The notes under the pieces: generated by a model
Databases searched by the model: none
What the model saw: the letters and a program-made list of their open reading frames with translations, nothing else
Told to the model about the DNA's origin: nothing
Assembly (NCBI RefSeq): GCF_002807055.1
Contig: NZ_NIXN01000002.1
Location: forward strand, 360,200 to 424,199
Direction of reading: 5' to 3'
DNA: 64,000 bases
DNA from: Confluentibacter citreus
GTDB taxonomy: Bacteria; Bacteroidota; Bacteroidia; Flavobacteriales; Flavobacteriaceae
Program-made: the position numbers and the translations under genes
Part shown: positions 46,629 to 55,746 of the stretch, one piece after another
Layout of the letters: every line of letters begins with the position of its first letter
How positions within the stretch are numbered: the stretch's first letter is position 1

Positions 46629-47557
46629 GACATTTAATTCCATCATGGATACGCGTACCAATTGTATTCTTTATCATTTTCGGACTGACCGAATATGTGA
46701 TAGATTCTGGCGACCAACCTGCCTTCATGGTATATCCGGCCGTACTGTTATTTCTTTTATTGGTATTGCTAATATTGATTGCCATTGAAGCCATAACAAG
46801 TGCTTTAGAAAACGTTATGTTACACAAACTCGACGCAGAATCCAAAGTACGTTTTTTAGCCGAAAAAGAAAACAACTATAAATTCACTTGGTTAAAAAAT
46901 ATTTACAAAAAGCTTGTCGGTGGCAAACCCATTGAAGAAGAAGGCGAGATTATTTTAGACCATAATTACGACGGTATAAGAGAGTTAGATAACAACCTAC
47001 CACCATGGTGGCTATATGGATTTTATATCTCCATCATATTTGGTGTTGTGTATTTATTAAGATACCATGTGTTTAATGGGGCTAACCAGTACGATGAATT
47101 AGAAACCGAATTAGTGGAAGCCAGAGCAGCTATTGAAGCCTACAAGAAAACCGCTAAAGATTTGGTGGATGTTAATACCGTAACCTTGCTTACCGATGCT
47201 GCCGATTTGAGTGCTGGAAAAGCGATCTTTGAAACCAATTGCATAGCTTGCCATATGGCAGATGGTGGTGGTGGTATTGGTCCAAACCTAACCGACCAAC
47301 ATTGGATTTTAGGTGGTGATATTAAAAGCATATTTAATACCGTTAGTGAAGGGGGCCGTTCCGGTAAAGGGATGATTGCCTGGAAACAACAATTAAAACC
47401 ACTTGAAATGGCTCAAGTTTCTAGTTATGTGTTAACTTTTCAAGGTACTACACCAGCCAATCCGAAAGAAGCAGAAGGTGATCTTTGGGGAGATAGCACT
47501 ACGGAAGTTGCTCCTCAAACCACAACAGATACAATACAAGCAGTGACTAATCAATAG
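46625..47557 (+). CDS. ccoP: cbb3 oxidase cytochrome c subunit CcoP, mono-heme form
   Basis: 310 residues. Two hydrophobic segments near the N terminus precede the CcoP N-terminal signature DNNLPPWWLYGFYISIIFGVVYLLRYH. Then comes a cytochrome c domain with a single CXXCH (Cys206-Ile-Ala-Cys209-His210, followed by GGGGIGPNLTDQHWILGG) and Met in GKGMIAW as probable axial ligand. Proteobacterial CcoP has two hemes; only one motif is present here. The extra N-terminal helix pair before the PPWW segment is also typical of Bacteroidota forms. Confidence 0.93.
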   Translation: MRHLIPSWIRVPIVFFIIFGLTEYVIDSGDQPAFMVYPAVLLFLLLVLLILIAIEAITSALENVMLHKLDAESKVRFLAEKENNYKFTWLKNIYKKLVGGKPIEEEGEIILDHNYDGIRELDNNLPPWWLYGFYISIIFGVVYLLRYHVFNGANQYDELETELVEARAAIEAYKKTAKDLVDVNTVTLLTDAADLSAGKAIFETNCIACHMADGGGGIGPNLTDQHWILGGDIKSIFNTVSEGGRSGKGMIAWKQQLKPLEMAQVSSYVLTFQGTTPANPKEAEGDLWGDSTTEVAPQTTTDTIQAVTNQ

Positions 47558-47559
47558 CA

Positions 47560-47652
47560 TGTCAGTTCGAGTGTTCCGATTTCTATCGGAATGTATCGAG
47601 AACACTCTCACAATGGTCTCGATATAAATTTAAAAAATTCACTCGACATGAC
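47560..47652. repeat. Dispersed nested-hairpin repeat (GTCAGTTCGAGTG family), copy 1
   Basis: Outer arms GTCAGTTCGAGTG and CACTCGACATGAC enclose two inner hairpins: TTCCGAT/ATCGGAA, and TATCGAGA facing TCTCGATA. It lies between ccoP and ccoG without breaking the gene order. Related copies lie at 49144-49190 (half copy) and 58977-59080. Confidence 0.75.
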
Positions 47653-47675
47653 ATCTATTTAGAAAAACAACAACA

Positions 47676-49100
47676 TTGGAAACACCAGAAAACGAAGTAT
47701 TTAGAGATTCCATTAGCACGGTTACCAATGAGGGCAAACGCGCTTGGATATTCCCTAAAAAACCTAGTGGAAAATTCTACACCTACAGAAAATGGGTAAG
47801 CTATTTATTGTTGGCTTTTTTATTAACTGCGCCATTTATAAAAATAAACGGCAACCAATTTTTAATGTTCAATATTTTAGAACGCCGTTTTAATATTTTC
47901 GGATTTCCATTTTGGCCACAGGATTTTTTTCTGTTCGTAATTTCCATGATTATTGGCGTGGTGTTTATTACGCTGTTCACAGTGGCATTCGGACGCATTT
48001 TTTGCGGTTGGATTTGTCCACAAACCATTTTTATGGAAATGGTGTTCAGACGAATAGAATATTGGATTGAAGGCGACAGAGGCAAGCAAATACGGTTGGC
48101 CAAACAACCTTGGAACGCCGAAAAAATAAGAAAGAAAGGATTAAAGCTGATTATTTTCCTTTTCATTTCCTTTGTGATTGCGAATGTGTTTTTAGCATAT
48201 TTAATAGGTAGCGATAAATTGATAAGCTATATAACCGACAATCCACTCAACCACATAAGCAACCTTATATCCTTACTCATTTTTACGGCTGTTTTTTATT
48301 TTGTATTTGCATGGTTTAGGGAACAAGTTTGCGTGATTGCTTGTCCGTATGGCAGGCTGCAAGGCGTGTTACTGGATAATAAATCGATTGTGGTGGCTTA
48401 CGACCACAAACGCGGGGAAGGCGAAAACGGCAGGAAAAAAATCAAGAAGAATGAAGACAGACAAGCTTTAGGCCATGGTGATTGCATCGATTGTTTTCAA
48501 TGCGTACATGTATGTCCAACAGGTATTGATATTCGAAATGGCACACAACTAGAGTGCGTAAACTGTACCGCTTGCATCGATGAGTGCGATAGCATCATGG
48601 AAAGTGTTAACCTGCCTAAAGGTTTGATAAGATACGCCAGTGAAGATAATATCGAGAAAAAAGCACCTTTTAAATTGACCGCAAGAATCAAAGGCTACAT
48701 TGCCGTTCTTACTATTTTAACGGGGCTGCTAATTGGGATGCTCTTTTTAAGGAACGATGTAGAAGCCACTGTTTTAAGATTACCAGGACAATTGTTTGAG
48801 CATAAAGAAAATAACATCATTAGCAATGTGTTCACCTACAAACTCATAAATAAAACTACGAATGATATTAACAATGTGAGTTTTAAATTGATGTCCCATA
48901 AAGGCGACTTAAAGTTGGTTGCGACCAGCAATAGTTTTACGGTTCCTAAGCTTGGCATTGCGAAAGGAACACTGTTTGTTGAAATTAATAATGCCGCTTT
49001 AACTGGCGATAGAAATAACATAAAAATTGGTGTTTATCAAGGCGACAAATTAATTGAAACCACGACGGCTAATTTTTTAGGCCCTCGGAGTTATAGATAG
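47676..49100 (+). CDS. ccoG: cbb3 oxidase accessory iron-sulfur protein CcoG
   Basis: 474 residues from TTG 47676; no ATG is available at the N-terminal position, and the family's N-terminal FRDSISTVTNEGKRAWIFPKKP follows at once. Membrane helices flank CGWICPQTIFME. The ferredoxin clusters are CVIACPYGRLQGVL and CIDCFQCVHVCPTGIDIRNGTQLECVNCTACIDECD. A soluble beta domain (FixG C-terminal, Ig-like) closes the protein. It handles copper reduction or electron supply in oxidase assembly. Confidence 0.93.
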   Translation: METPENEVFRDSISTVTNEGKRAWIFPKKPSGKFYTYRKWVSYLLLAFLLTAPFIKINGNQFLMFNILERRFNIFGFPFWPQDFFLFVISMIIGVVFITLFTVAFGRIFCGWICPQTIFMEMVFRRIEYWIEGDRGKQIRLAKQPWNAEKIRKKGLKLIIFLFISFVIANVFLAYLIGSDKLISYITDNPLNHISNLISLLIFTAVFYFVFAWFREQVCVIACPYGRLQGVLLDNKSIVVAYDHKRGEGENGRKKIKKNEDRQALGHGDCIDCFQCVHVCPTGIDIRNGTQLECVNCTACIDECDSIMESVNLPKGLIRYASEDNIEKKAPFKLTARIKGYIAVLTILTGLLIGMLFLRNDVEATVLRLPGQLFEHKENNIISNVFTYKLINKTTNDINNVSFKLMSHKGDLKLVATSNSFTVPKLGIAKGTLFVEINNAALTGDRNNIKIGVYQGDKLIETTTANFLGPRSYR

Positions 49101-49308
49101 GTGGTGATAGATGGTTTCTAGTTGTTGGGTCTTGGGTGATGGGTGTCAGTTCGAGTGTTTTATGAAGCATGAGCAAAATGTATCGAGAACAAATAAAAAC
49201 ACTATGTAAAACGCAACCTTATCCAGATAATTATTGGGAAATGATTATCATAAAAAATATAATTATTAACTAAAAATAGATTCCTGCCTTCACAGGAATG
49301 ACAAGATT
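49101..49308. repeat. G-rich degenerate repeat plus half copy of the nested-hairpin repeat
   Basis: Bases 49101-49145 contain several GGT and GGGT words (GTTGTTGGGTCTTGGGTGAT). They are followed by GTCAGTTCGAGTG (49145-49157) and TATCGAGAAC (49181-49190), which match the left half of the repeat at 58977-59080. The same order (G-rich tract, then hairpin) occurs there. The remaining bases up to ccoH are AT-rich; I find no FNR-type site with a correctly placed -7 box here. Confidence 0.6.
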
Positions 49309-49755
49309 ATGAAAATAAATTGGGGAACAGGGATTGTATTGGCTTTTATAGGGTTTATAGGCTTTATCATGTATTTCATCATAACCATAAATGTGGATGA
49401 TAAGTTTGACCACGACTTGGTAACTGAAGATTATTATGCGGAAGAACTAAAATACCAAGAGGATATTGATAAACTACACAATGCCAAAAATTTGAATGAA
49501 AATATTAGTTATAAACGAACCACTGAAGGCTTGCTTCTTGTGTTTCCTAAAAATATAGATTTAAGTAAGATTACTGGACATGTGTTCCTATATAGACCAT
49601 CTAACAAACAATTAGATTTTGATACGGTTATTTCATTATCTAATCATTATTTGCTCATACCTGACAAACGTTTGGTAGATGGTCGCTGGAACATTAAAGT
49701 GGATTGGCAATACAACGGCCAATCCTATTTATACAAAGAAACCATACATTATTAA
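49309..49755 (+). CDS. ccoH: FixH/CcoH family protein
   Basis: 148 residues with one N-terminal membrane helix (WGTGIVLAFIGFIGFIMYFIITINV) and a periplasmic part starting DDKFDHDLVTEDYYAEELKYQEDIDKLHNAKNL, the FixH signature. It assists cbb3 assembly. The next gene starts two bases after its stop. Confidence 0.9.
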   Translation: MKINWGTGIVLAFIGFIGFIMYFIITINVDDKFDHDLVTEDYYAEELKYQEDIDKLHNAKNLNENISYKRTTEGLLLVFPKNIDLSKITGHVFLYRPSNKQLDFDTVISLSNHYLLIPDKRLVDGRWNIKVDWQYNGQSYLYKETIHY

Positions 49756-49756
49756 T

Positions 49757-50458
49757 ATGCTCATTTCGGCATTTGTATTCGGATTATTAGGAAGCTTTCA
49801 CTGCGTGGGTATGTGTGGGCCTATTGCTTTTATGCTGCCTTTAAACCGAACAAATACCTTCATAAAAATATCACAAATTACCCTTTACCATTTAGGAAGG
49901 CTGTTGGCTTACAGCATGATTGGATTGGCGTTTGGACTTATCGGGAAAAGCCTCTATCTTTTTGGTTTTCAACAACAACTATCCGTTATTATTGGGTTGC
50001 TAATGATTGCTGTTGTGCTAATTCCCTATCAAACTTTCAGCAAATACAATGCCTCTAAGCCCATCTTCAAAATCATTTCGAAAATTAAGTCGGCTTTAGG
50101 TTCGGCATTAAAAAAGAAAACCCCAGAAACCTTTTTAACAATTGGATTTCTAAATGGCTTTTTACCCTGCGGATTGGTATATATGGCTGTGTTTGCCGCC
50201 ATTGCCAGTGGTAATGCTTTAAGTGGTAGTTTGTATATGGCCCTTTTTGGCTTGGGCACCATTCCGTTAATGACGACAGCAATTTATTTTAGCCATTTTT
50301 TAAAGGGAACTATGCGACAAAAAATTCAGAAAGCCATTCCTGTATTTGTTGTTATTATTGGGCTTTTATTCATTCTTCGGGGTTTAGGGATGGGCATTCC
50401 TTACCTCTCTCCTGCCCCAATACAAGAAGTTGTATCCACTAGTATGGATTGCCATTAA
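49757..50458 (+). CDS. SafE/TauE-like membrane protein of the cbb3 assembly cluster
   Basis: 233 residues from the ATG at 49757 (TAATATG junction with ccoH); the longer GTG reading from 49679 would run inside ccoH and is rejected. It opens with MLISAFVFGLLGSFHCVGMCGPIAFMLP, whose HCxGMCG motif is shared by the UreH/SafE-like proteins found in cbb3 clusters. Six hydrophobic segments follow, with GFLNGFLPCGLVYMA in the middle. It may carry copper or another metal through the inner membrane. Confidence 0.87.
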   Translation: MLISAFVFGLLGSFHCVGMCGPIAFMLPLNRTNTFIKISQITLYHLGRLLAYSMIGLAFGLIGKSLYLFGFQQQLSVIIGLLMIAVVLIPYQTFSKYNASKPIFKIISKIKSALGSALKKKTPETFLTIGFLNGFLPCGLVYMAVFAAIASGNALSGSLYMALFGLGTIPLMTTAIYFSHFLKGTMRQKIQKAIPVFVVIIGLLFILRGLGMGIPYLSPAPIQEVVSTSMDCH

Positions 50459-50513
50459 TATTCTTTTAAAAACTAATAATTTCAATCTTATACTTTCAAA
50501 CAATAGTTTTTAA

Positions 50514-50530
50514 TTATCATGGATTGATAA
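50514..50530. promoter_or_regulatory. Inverted repeat TTATCA-N5-TGATAA upstream of the TetR gene
   Basis: A 17-bp inverted repeat with perfect 6-bp arms, about 40 bases upstream of the TATATTTG -7 box. It is a possible operator for the adjacent TetR regulator, but short AT-rich palindromes arise by chance. Confidence 0.35.
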
Positions 50531-50569
50531 ATATGATAGCTTTATTCCCTATATTAATAGTAATACTAT

Positions 50570-50577
50570 TATATTTG
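50570..50577 (+). promoter_or_regulatory. -7 promoter box TATATTTG of the TetR-ABC operon
   Basis: Perfect TAnnTTTG match 18 bases before the GTG start at 50596. Confidence 0.5.
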
Positions 50578-50595
50578 CAATTAAATTAAAATATT

Positions 50596-51270
50596 GTGCA
50601 AACATTACTATCTAATTTAAGAATATCAGTTCCGGGGAATATATTTCTTAAGGACCCTGAGTCGTCCGAATTAGGGAAACGTATTATTGAAAATAGCATT
50701 CTTTTAATTGACGATATTGGTTTTGATGCCTTCACTTTTAAAAAATTGGGAGAAAAAATAGGCTCTAACGAAAGCTCCATTTATCGTTATTTTGAAAGTA
50801 AACACAAATTACTTTTATATTTATCGTCTTGGTATTGGGGCTGGATAGAATACCAATTGGTTTTTGAAACACATAGCATTTCCAACAATAAAGAAAAATT
50901 ATTAAAAGCTATTGATATTGTTTGTAAAACAATAAAAACAGACCATAGCTATAGGCACATCAATGAAGTTGCTCTTAGTAACATCATTATAAACGAAAAC
51001 TCAAAATCTTTCTTAACCAAGGAAGTGGACCAAGAAAACAAGGATGGTTATTTTGTTATTTACAAACGCATTGTTAAACGTTTAAGTGACATTATTCAAA
51101 ACACACAACCTGCTTATCCGTTCTCCGCTTCTTTAGCAAGCACCATTCTTGAGGGCAGTTTGCATCAACATTTTCTGAAGGATCATTTTAAGTCCATTAC
51201 TAATTGTAACGACACTATAACACCTTCAGAATTCTATATAAATCTCACCATAAATACCTTAAAATTATAA
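50596..51270 (+). CDS. TetR/AcrR-family regulator
   Basis: 224 residues beginning at GTG 50596. The HTH is IIENSILLIDDIGFDAFTFKKLGEKIGSNESSIYRYFESKHKLLLYLSSWYW (about residues 35-86), the typical TetR DNA-binding domain preceded by a ~30-residue extension. The C-terminal ligand domain is unassigned. It begins a tight unit with the ABC, HlyD and TolC genes (gaps of 2, -8 and -1 bases), so it probably controls this efflux/secretion system. Confidence 0.88.
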   Translation: MQTLLSNLRISVPGNIFLKDPESSELGKRIIENSILLIDDIGFDAFTFKKLGEKIGSNESSIYRYFESKHKLLLYLSSWYWGWIEYQLVFETHSISNNKEKLLKAIDIVCKTIKTDHSYRHINEVALSNIIINENSKSFLTKEVDQENKDGYFVIYKRIVKRLSDIIQNTQPAYPFSASLASTILEGSLHQHFLKDHFKSITNCNDTITPSEFYINLTINTLKL

Positions 51271-51272
51271 GT

Positions 51273-52943
51273 ATGGAGCAACCAACAATAACACCTTGGC
51301 AACGATTAATAGGTCTCATGCAACTAGAAAAAAGGGATATACGACAAATATTCTATTATGCCGTTTTCTCGGGTATCGTAGCCTTATCGCTTCCGTTGGG
51401 CATCCAGACCATAATTAACTTAATACAAGGGGCACAAATATCAACATCGTGGGTGGTTCTAGTGATTTTGGTGACATTGGGAGTCGCCTTTTCTGGGGCA
51501 TTACAACTTATGCAATTACGCATTATTGAAACCATACAACAACGTATTTTTACAAGGTCTTCCTTTGAGTTAAGTTATCGCTTTCCTAAAATTAAAACTT
51601 CAGAATTGCGTAACTATTATCCTCCTGAATTAGCAAACCGGTTCTTCGATACCTTAGCTATCCAAAAAGGATTGTCTAAAATACTTATTGATGTACCAAC
51701 GGCGCTTCTGCAAATTCTTTTTGCACTACTATTGTTGTCCTTTTACCATCCATTTTTCATCATATTCGGAGTCTTATTACTAGTTCTTATATTCATCGTT
51801 TTTAAATTTACCGCCAAGAGAGGTCTAGAAACCAGTTTGGTAGAATCTAAAAACAAATACAAAGTGGCCCATTGGATCCAGGAAATTGCCCGAAGCATTA
51901 CCAGTTTCAAACTGTCGGGGAATACAAGCTTAGCATTAGGGAAAAACGATTATTTGGTATCAAAATATCTAGAATCCCGAGAAAGCCATTTTAAGGTTTT
52001 AATGATGCAGTTTATACAAATGGTGAGTTTTAAAGTGATTGTTACGGCAAGTTTATTACTCATTGGGGGTGCTTTGGTACTGAATCAACAAATGAACATT
52101 GGGCAATTTGTAGCTGCCGAAATCATTATTTTATTGGTTATTGCTTCAGTAGAAAAGTTGATACTTGGATTAGAATCTTTCTACGATGTGTTAACATCCC
52201 TTGAAAAATTAGGAGAAATAGTTGATAAGGACATCGAAAATCAAGAAGGTGAAAAACCTGTTTTTAACGGCGATATTACCATAGAATTAAACGAGGTTTC
52301 CTATAGAGTTCCAGATAGGGATAGTCCTGTTATGTACAATATATCACTTAAAATAAATTCGAAAAGCAGAATTTTAATCCTTGGTGAAAGTGGCGCTGGC
52401 AAATCTACTTTATTACGCCTTATTGCTGGTATTATAGAGCCTACGGCTGGCCATATTTACATTAACAATTTATCCGTAAATAGTTTAAATTTAAATCATT
52501 ATCGAGCACATTTAGGCTTATCGTTAACAGAAGAATCTCCTTTTGACGGCTCCATTAAAGATAATTTAACCTTTGGAAATCCTAATATAAGTGATGACAC
52601 CATTTTTGATGTTTTAAACAAAGTGGGACTCATGGAGTTTATAAAGGAACAATCCAAGGGATTACAGACCATTTTAAATCCAGATGGTAAACAGATGTCG
52701 CACACGGTTTCTAAAAAGATTGTTTTGGCAAGGGCCATTTTAAAAAATCCGAAAGTTATCATTTTAGAAGATGCCCTTGATAGGTTTAATCCAACAGAAA
52801 CCAACGCTATTATAGATTACTTAACCCATCCCGATAGACCTTGGGCGCTCATCGTTGTCAGTGGCAACGACAGTTGGAAATCTAAATCTTCTCAAATAAT
52901 TCAATTGGAAAAGGGTGAAATTAAAAACATAGACCATGCTTAA
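51273..52943 (+). CDS. ABC-type secretion ATPase/permease with degenerate nucleotide-binding motifs
   Basis: 556 residues. Residues 1-320 form an exporter membrane domain of the HlyB/type I secretion type without a peptidase domain. Walker A is normal (GESGAGKST from Gly371), but the signature LSGGQ is replaced by MSHTVS (475-480). Walker B reads VIILEDALD, where Glu499-Asp500 swap the usual Asp-Glu, and the H-loop histidine is missing (LIVVSGNDSW). It may hydrolyse ATP weakly or need a partner. It overlaps the HlyD gene by 8 bases. Confidence 0.88.
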   Translation: MEQPTITPWQRLIGLMQLEKRDIRQIFYYAVFSGIVALSLPLGIQTIINLIQGAQISTSWVVLVILVTLGVAFSGALQLMQLRIIETIQQRIFTRSSFELSYRFPKIKTSELRNYYPPELANRFFDTLAIQKGLSKILIDVPTALLQILFALLLLSFYHPFFIIFGVLLLVLIFIVFKFTAKRGLETSLVESKNKYKVAHWIQEIARSITSFKLSGNTSLALGKNDYLVSKYLESRESHFKVLMMQFIQMVSFKVIVTASLLLIGGALVLNQQMNIGQFVAAEIIILLVIASVEKLILGLESFYDVLTSLEKLGEIVDKDIENQEGEKPVFNGDITIELNEVSYRVPDRDSPVMYNISLKINSKSRILILGESGAGKSTLLRLIAGIIEPTAGHIYINNLSVNSLNLNHYRAHLGLSLTEESPFDGSIKDNLTFGNPNISDDTIFDVLNKVGLMEFIKEQSKGLQTILNPDGKQMSHTVSKKIVLARAILKNPKVIILEDALDRFNPTETNAIIDYLTHPDRPWALIVVSGNDSWKSKSSQIIQLEKGEIKNIDHA

Positions 52944-54294
52944 CATCTCTCACAATACAGTAAACCAATATGTAGATTTAAATAAATATAAGTCTACCCA
53001 TCATATATTTAACAAGCCTTATTATAAACAATTCAACAAATTCTTGCTTGCTATGGCGATTATTGTATTTATCGTGCTTTTTTTACCATGGACTCAAAAT
53101 ATTACCGGACAAGGGCAAGTAACGACCTTAAAACCAAATCAGCGTCCGCAAACCATACAGTCACAAATACCTGGCCGTATTGAAGAGTGGTTTGTTAATG
53201 AAGGGGATTTTGTAAAACAAGGCGATACCATATTAAGAATCTCTGAAATAAAGAGTGAGTATTTTGATGATAAATTAGTAGAAAGAACCAGTGACCAAAT
53301 TGTAGCTAAATCATCATCCGTTGATGCTTACCAAGGTAAAGTTGGCGCATTAAATAGGCAAATTGCCGCCTTGTTAAATGAACAAAAATTAAAGTACCAA
53401 CAAACACAGAACAAGTTGTTGCAAGCCCACTTAAAGGTGAAAAGCGACAGTATAGATTTGGAAGCCGCAAAAACCAATATTACTATCGCAGAACGCCAAT
53501 TTAACCGAACCCAAACATTACAGGACGAAGGACTAAAAGCCGTGAAGGATGTAGAAGACATGCGTTTGAAACTTCAAGAAACCCAAGCCAAGCTCATATC
53601 GCAAGAAAACAAATACTTGGCAAGCAAAAACGAGGTTATTAATGCCCAAATTGAATTATCCAGAATCAACGCCGAATATGCCGACAAAATTTCCAAATCG
53701 CAAAGCGATATGTTTACGGCGCAGTCCAGTGGATTTGATGCTGAAGCCCAAGTGACCAAATTAGAGAATGAGTATACAAATTATGTAAAGCGAAATAGTT
53801 TATTGTACGTGACAGCTCCACAAAGCGGCTATATAAACAAAGCATTAACAGGTGGCATAGGCGTTACCTTTAAAGAAGGTGAAGCCTTGGTAGGCATCAT
53901 GCCACAACAATATGATTTAGCGGTAGAAACGTATGTTAGGCCTATCGATTTACCCCTGCTGCACATAGGTGAAAAAGTCCGTGTTCAATTTGATGGTTGG
54001 CCTGCTATTGTTTTTAGCGGCTGGCCCAATGCCAGCTACGGTACTTATGGCGCTAAAATAGTTGCCATAGAAAACTTTATTAGTGCCAATGGGAAATACA
54101 GGGTGTTATTGGCACCAGATGAAGTCGATTATAAATGGCCAGAAGCCATACGTGTAGGCTCTGGCGCATACACCATTGCGCTTTTAGAAGACGTTCCTAT
54201 TTGGTTTGAGTTATGGCGACAAATAAATAGTTTCCCACCCAACTATTACCAACCACAAGGCAGTACTGAAACCGCTTCAAAAAAAGATAACTAA
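52936..54294 (+). CDS. HlyD-family membrane fusion protein
   Basis: 452 residues. Membrane helix at about 34-52 (FLLAMAIIVFIVLFLPW), then a lipoyl-like half-motif (PGRIEEWFVNEGDFVKQGDTILRISEIK), a long coiled coil (about 100-290, rich in Gln, Lys, Glu), and the second half (YVTAPQSGYINKALTGGIGVTFKEGEALVGIMP). This is the periplasmic adaptor linking the ABC exporter to the TolC channel. The start overlaps the ABC gene and the stop overlaps the TolC gene start (TAATG). Confidence 0.92.
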   Translation: MLNISHNTVNQYVDLNKYKSTHHIFNKPYYKQFNKFLLAMAIIVFIVLFLPWTQNITGQGQVTTLKPNQRPQTIQSQIPGRIEEWFVNEGDFVKQGDTILRISEIKSEYFDDKLVERTSDQIVAKSSSVDAYQGKVGALNRQIAALLNEQKLKYQQTQNKLLQAHLKVKSDSIDLEAAKTNITIAERQFNRTQTLQDEGLKAVKDVEDMRLKLQETQAKLISQENKYLASKNEVINAQIELSRINAEYADKISKSQSDMFTAQSSGFDAEAQVTKLENEYTNYVKRNSLLYVTAPQSGYINKALTGGIGVTFKEGEALVGIMPQQYDLAVETYVRPIDLPLLHIGEKVRVQFDGWPAIVFSGWPNASYGTYGAKIVAIENFISANGKYRVLLAPDEVDYKWPEAIRVGSGAYTIALLEDVPIWFELWRQINSFPPNYYQPQGSTETASKKDN

Positions 54295-55685
54295 TGAGGG
54301 TTTTTTTAGTAATTATATGTTTTTTCACGAGTCTTTTTACATCTGCCCAAAGCGACAGTATAATTAGCCTGTCGGAATACTTAGGCTATGTAAAATCTTT
54401 TCATCCCATAGTAAAACAGGCGAACTTAATCATAAATGAAAGTGAAGCCAAATTAATGAAGGCCCGTGGCGCATTCGACCCCAAACTGGAAGCGGATTAT
54501 GATAGGAAAAAGTTTGATGACACTGAATATTACGATAAGTTGAATGCCGCATTCAAGATACCTACTTGGTATGGTGTTGAGCTAAAAGGCAATTTTGAAG
54601 AAAATGAAGGCGTTTATTTAAGCCGAGAAGCTACCGTTCCTGAAGGTGGTTTGTATAGCGCCGGTGTGTCTGTTTCCCTCGCTAGAGGCTTTTTAGCAAA
54701 CGAGCGGATGACCATGTTAAAACAAGGCAAATTGTTTGTCAACCAAGCCAAAGCAGATAGGCAATTATTAGTAAACAACATTTTATACGAAGCCACTTTA
54801 ACCTACTTTAATTGGCTTAAAACCTATAATGAAAAGCGTGTTTATGAAGATTTTCTTGAAAATGCGGACATGCGATTTAATGGCATTAAAAAGAATTATG
54901 AAGTGGGCGAAATGCCTGCCATTGATACGTTGGAAGCACGTATTGCCTTGAACGATAGAAAATTAAATCTTGAAAAATCGAATATTAAATACATAAAAGC
55001 TTCTTTGGAATTATCCAATTATTTATGGCTTGATGATAATACACCCATTGAAATCAAAGAGCACATTACTCCAGACATCAATACTCTTGAAACTATTGAT
55101 GAGACACTGAATATGTCGTTGCTAAACCTGGAAGATTTAGATTTGGAAAACCACCCGAAGCTGCAATCGTTGGATTATAAATTTCAAAGCTTAACGTTGG
55201 AAAAACGCTTACAATTAAACAATTTACTTCCTAAAATAGACTTGCAGTACAACTTTTTATCCCAAACACCAGAAGTGATGCAGTCGTTTAGCACATCGGC
55301 ATACAAAAGCGGATTGAATATTAGTTTTCCTTTGTTTTTAAGAAAGGAACGTGCCGATTTAAAATTGGCCAAACTTAAACTTATGGATACGGAATTTGAA
55401 ATCATGGCAACAAAAATCACATTAAAGAATAAAATAGATGCCATAACCCAAGAATTGGATTCTTATATCATACAAAACAATTATACCAATACTATTGTAG
55501 CAGATTATAACATCATGTTGAATGCCGAAGAACGTAAATTCTTTTTAGGTGAAAGTTCGCTATTCTTAGTAAATTCCAGGGAATCAAATCTTATAAATGC
55601 AAAACTAAAAGCCATTGAACTGGAATATGACTTTTTTAAAACCAAGGCAACATTATTTAATGTACTGGCACCTCCTGTAGAATAA
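54294..55685 (+). CDS. TolC-family outer membrane channel
   Basis: 463 residues with signal peptide MRVFLVIICFFTSLFTSAQS. Helical repeats of the outer membrane efflux family, with SLSEYLGYVKSFHPIVKQANLIINESEAKLMKARGAFDPKLEADYDRK at the start of the mature part and a repeated half beginning NHPKLQSLDYKFQSLTLEKRLQLNNLLPKIDLQYNFLS. Third component of the tripartite system. Ends at a bidirectional terminator. Confidence 0.92.
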   Translation: MRVFLVIICFFTSLFTSAQSDSIISLSEYLGYVKSFHPIVKQANLIINESEAKLMKARGAFDPKLEADYDRKKFDDTEYYDKLNAAFKIPTWYGVELKGNFEENEGVYLSREATVPEGGLYSAGVSVSLARGFLANERMTMLKQGKLFVNQAKADRQLLVNNILYEATLTYFNWLKTYNEKRVYEDFLENADMRFNGIKKNYEVGEMPAIDTLEARIALNDRKLNLEKSNIKYIKASLELSNYLWLDDNTPIEIKEHITPDINTLETIDETLNMSLLNLEDLDLENHPKLQSLDYKFQSLTLEKRLQLNNLLPKIDLQYNFLSQTPEVMQSFSTSAYKSGLNISFPLFLRKERADLKLAKLKLMDTEFEIMATKITLKNKIDAITQELDSYIIQNNYTNTIVADYNIMLNAEERKFFLGESSLFLVNSRESNLINAKLKAIELEYDFFKTKATLFNVLAPPVE

Positions 55686-55719
55686 AAAAGAGCTATTGCA
55701 TTGCTACAAAGCTCTTTTT
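55685..55719. terminator. Bidirectional terminator between tolC-like and usp genes
   Basis: Stem AAAAAGAGCT / AGCTCTTTTT with a 15-base loop between convergent genes ending at 55685 and 55747. Confidence 0.88.
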
Positions 55720-55746
55720 CCCAAGCTAAACTAACCAAAGGTTAAT

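Noticed and set aside
49235..49260. ATGATTATCAT upstream of ccoH as an FNR-type site
   Set aside because: The half-sites are separated by 3 bases instead of 6, and no TAnnTTTG box lies at the 33-bp distance.
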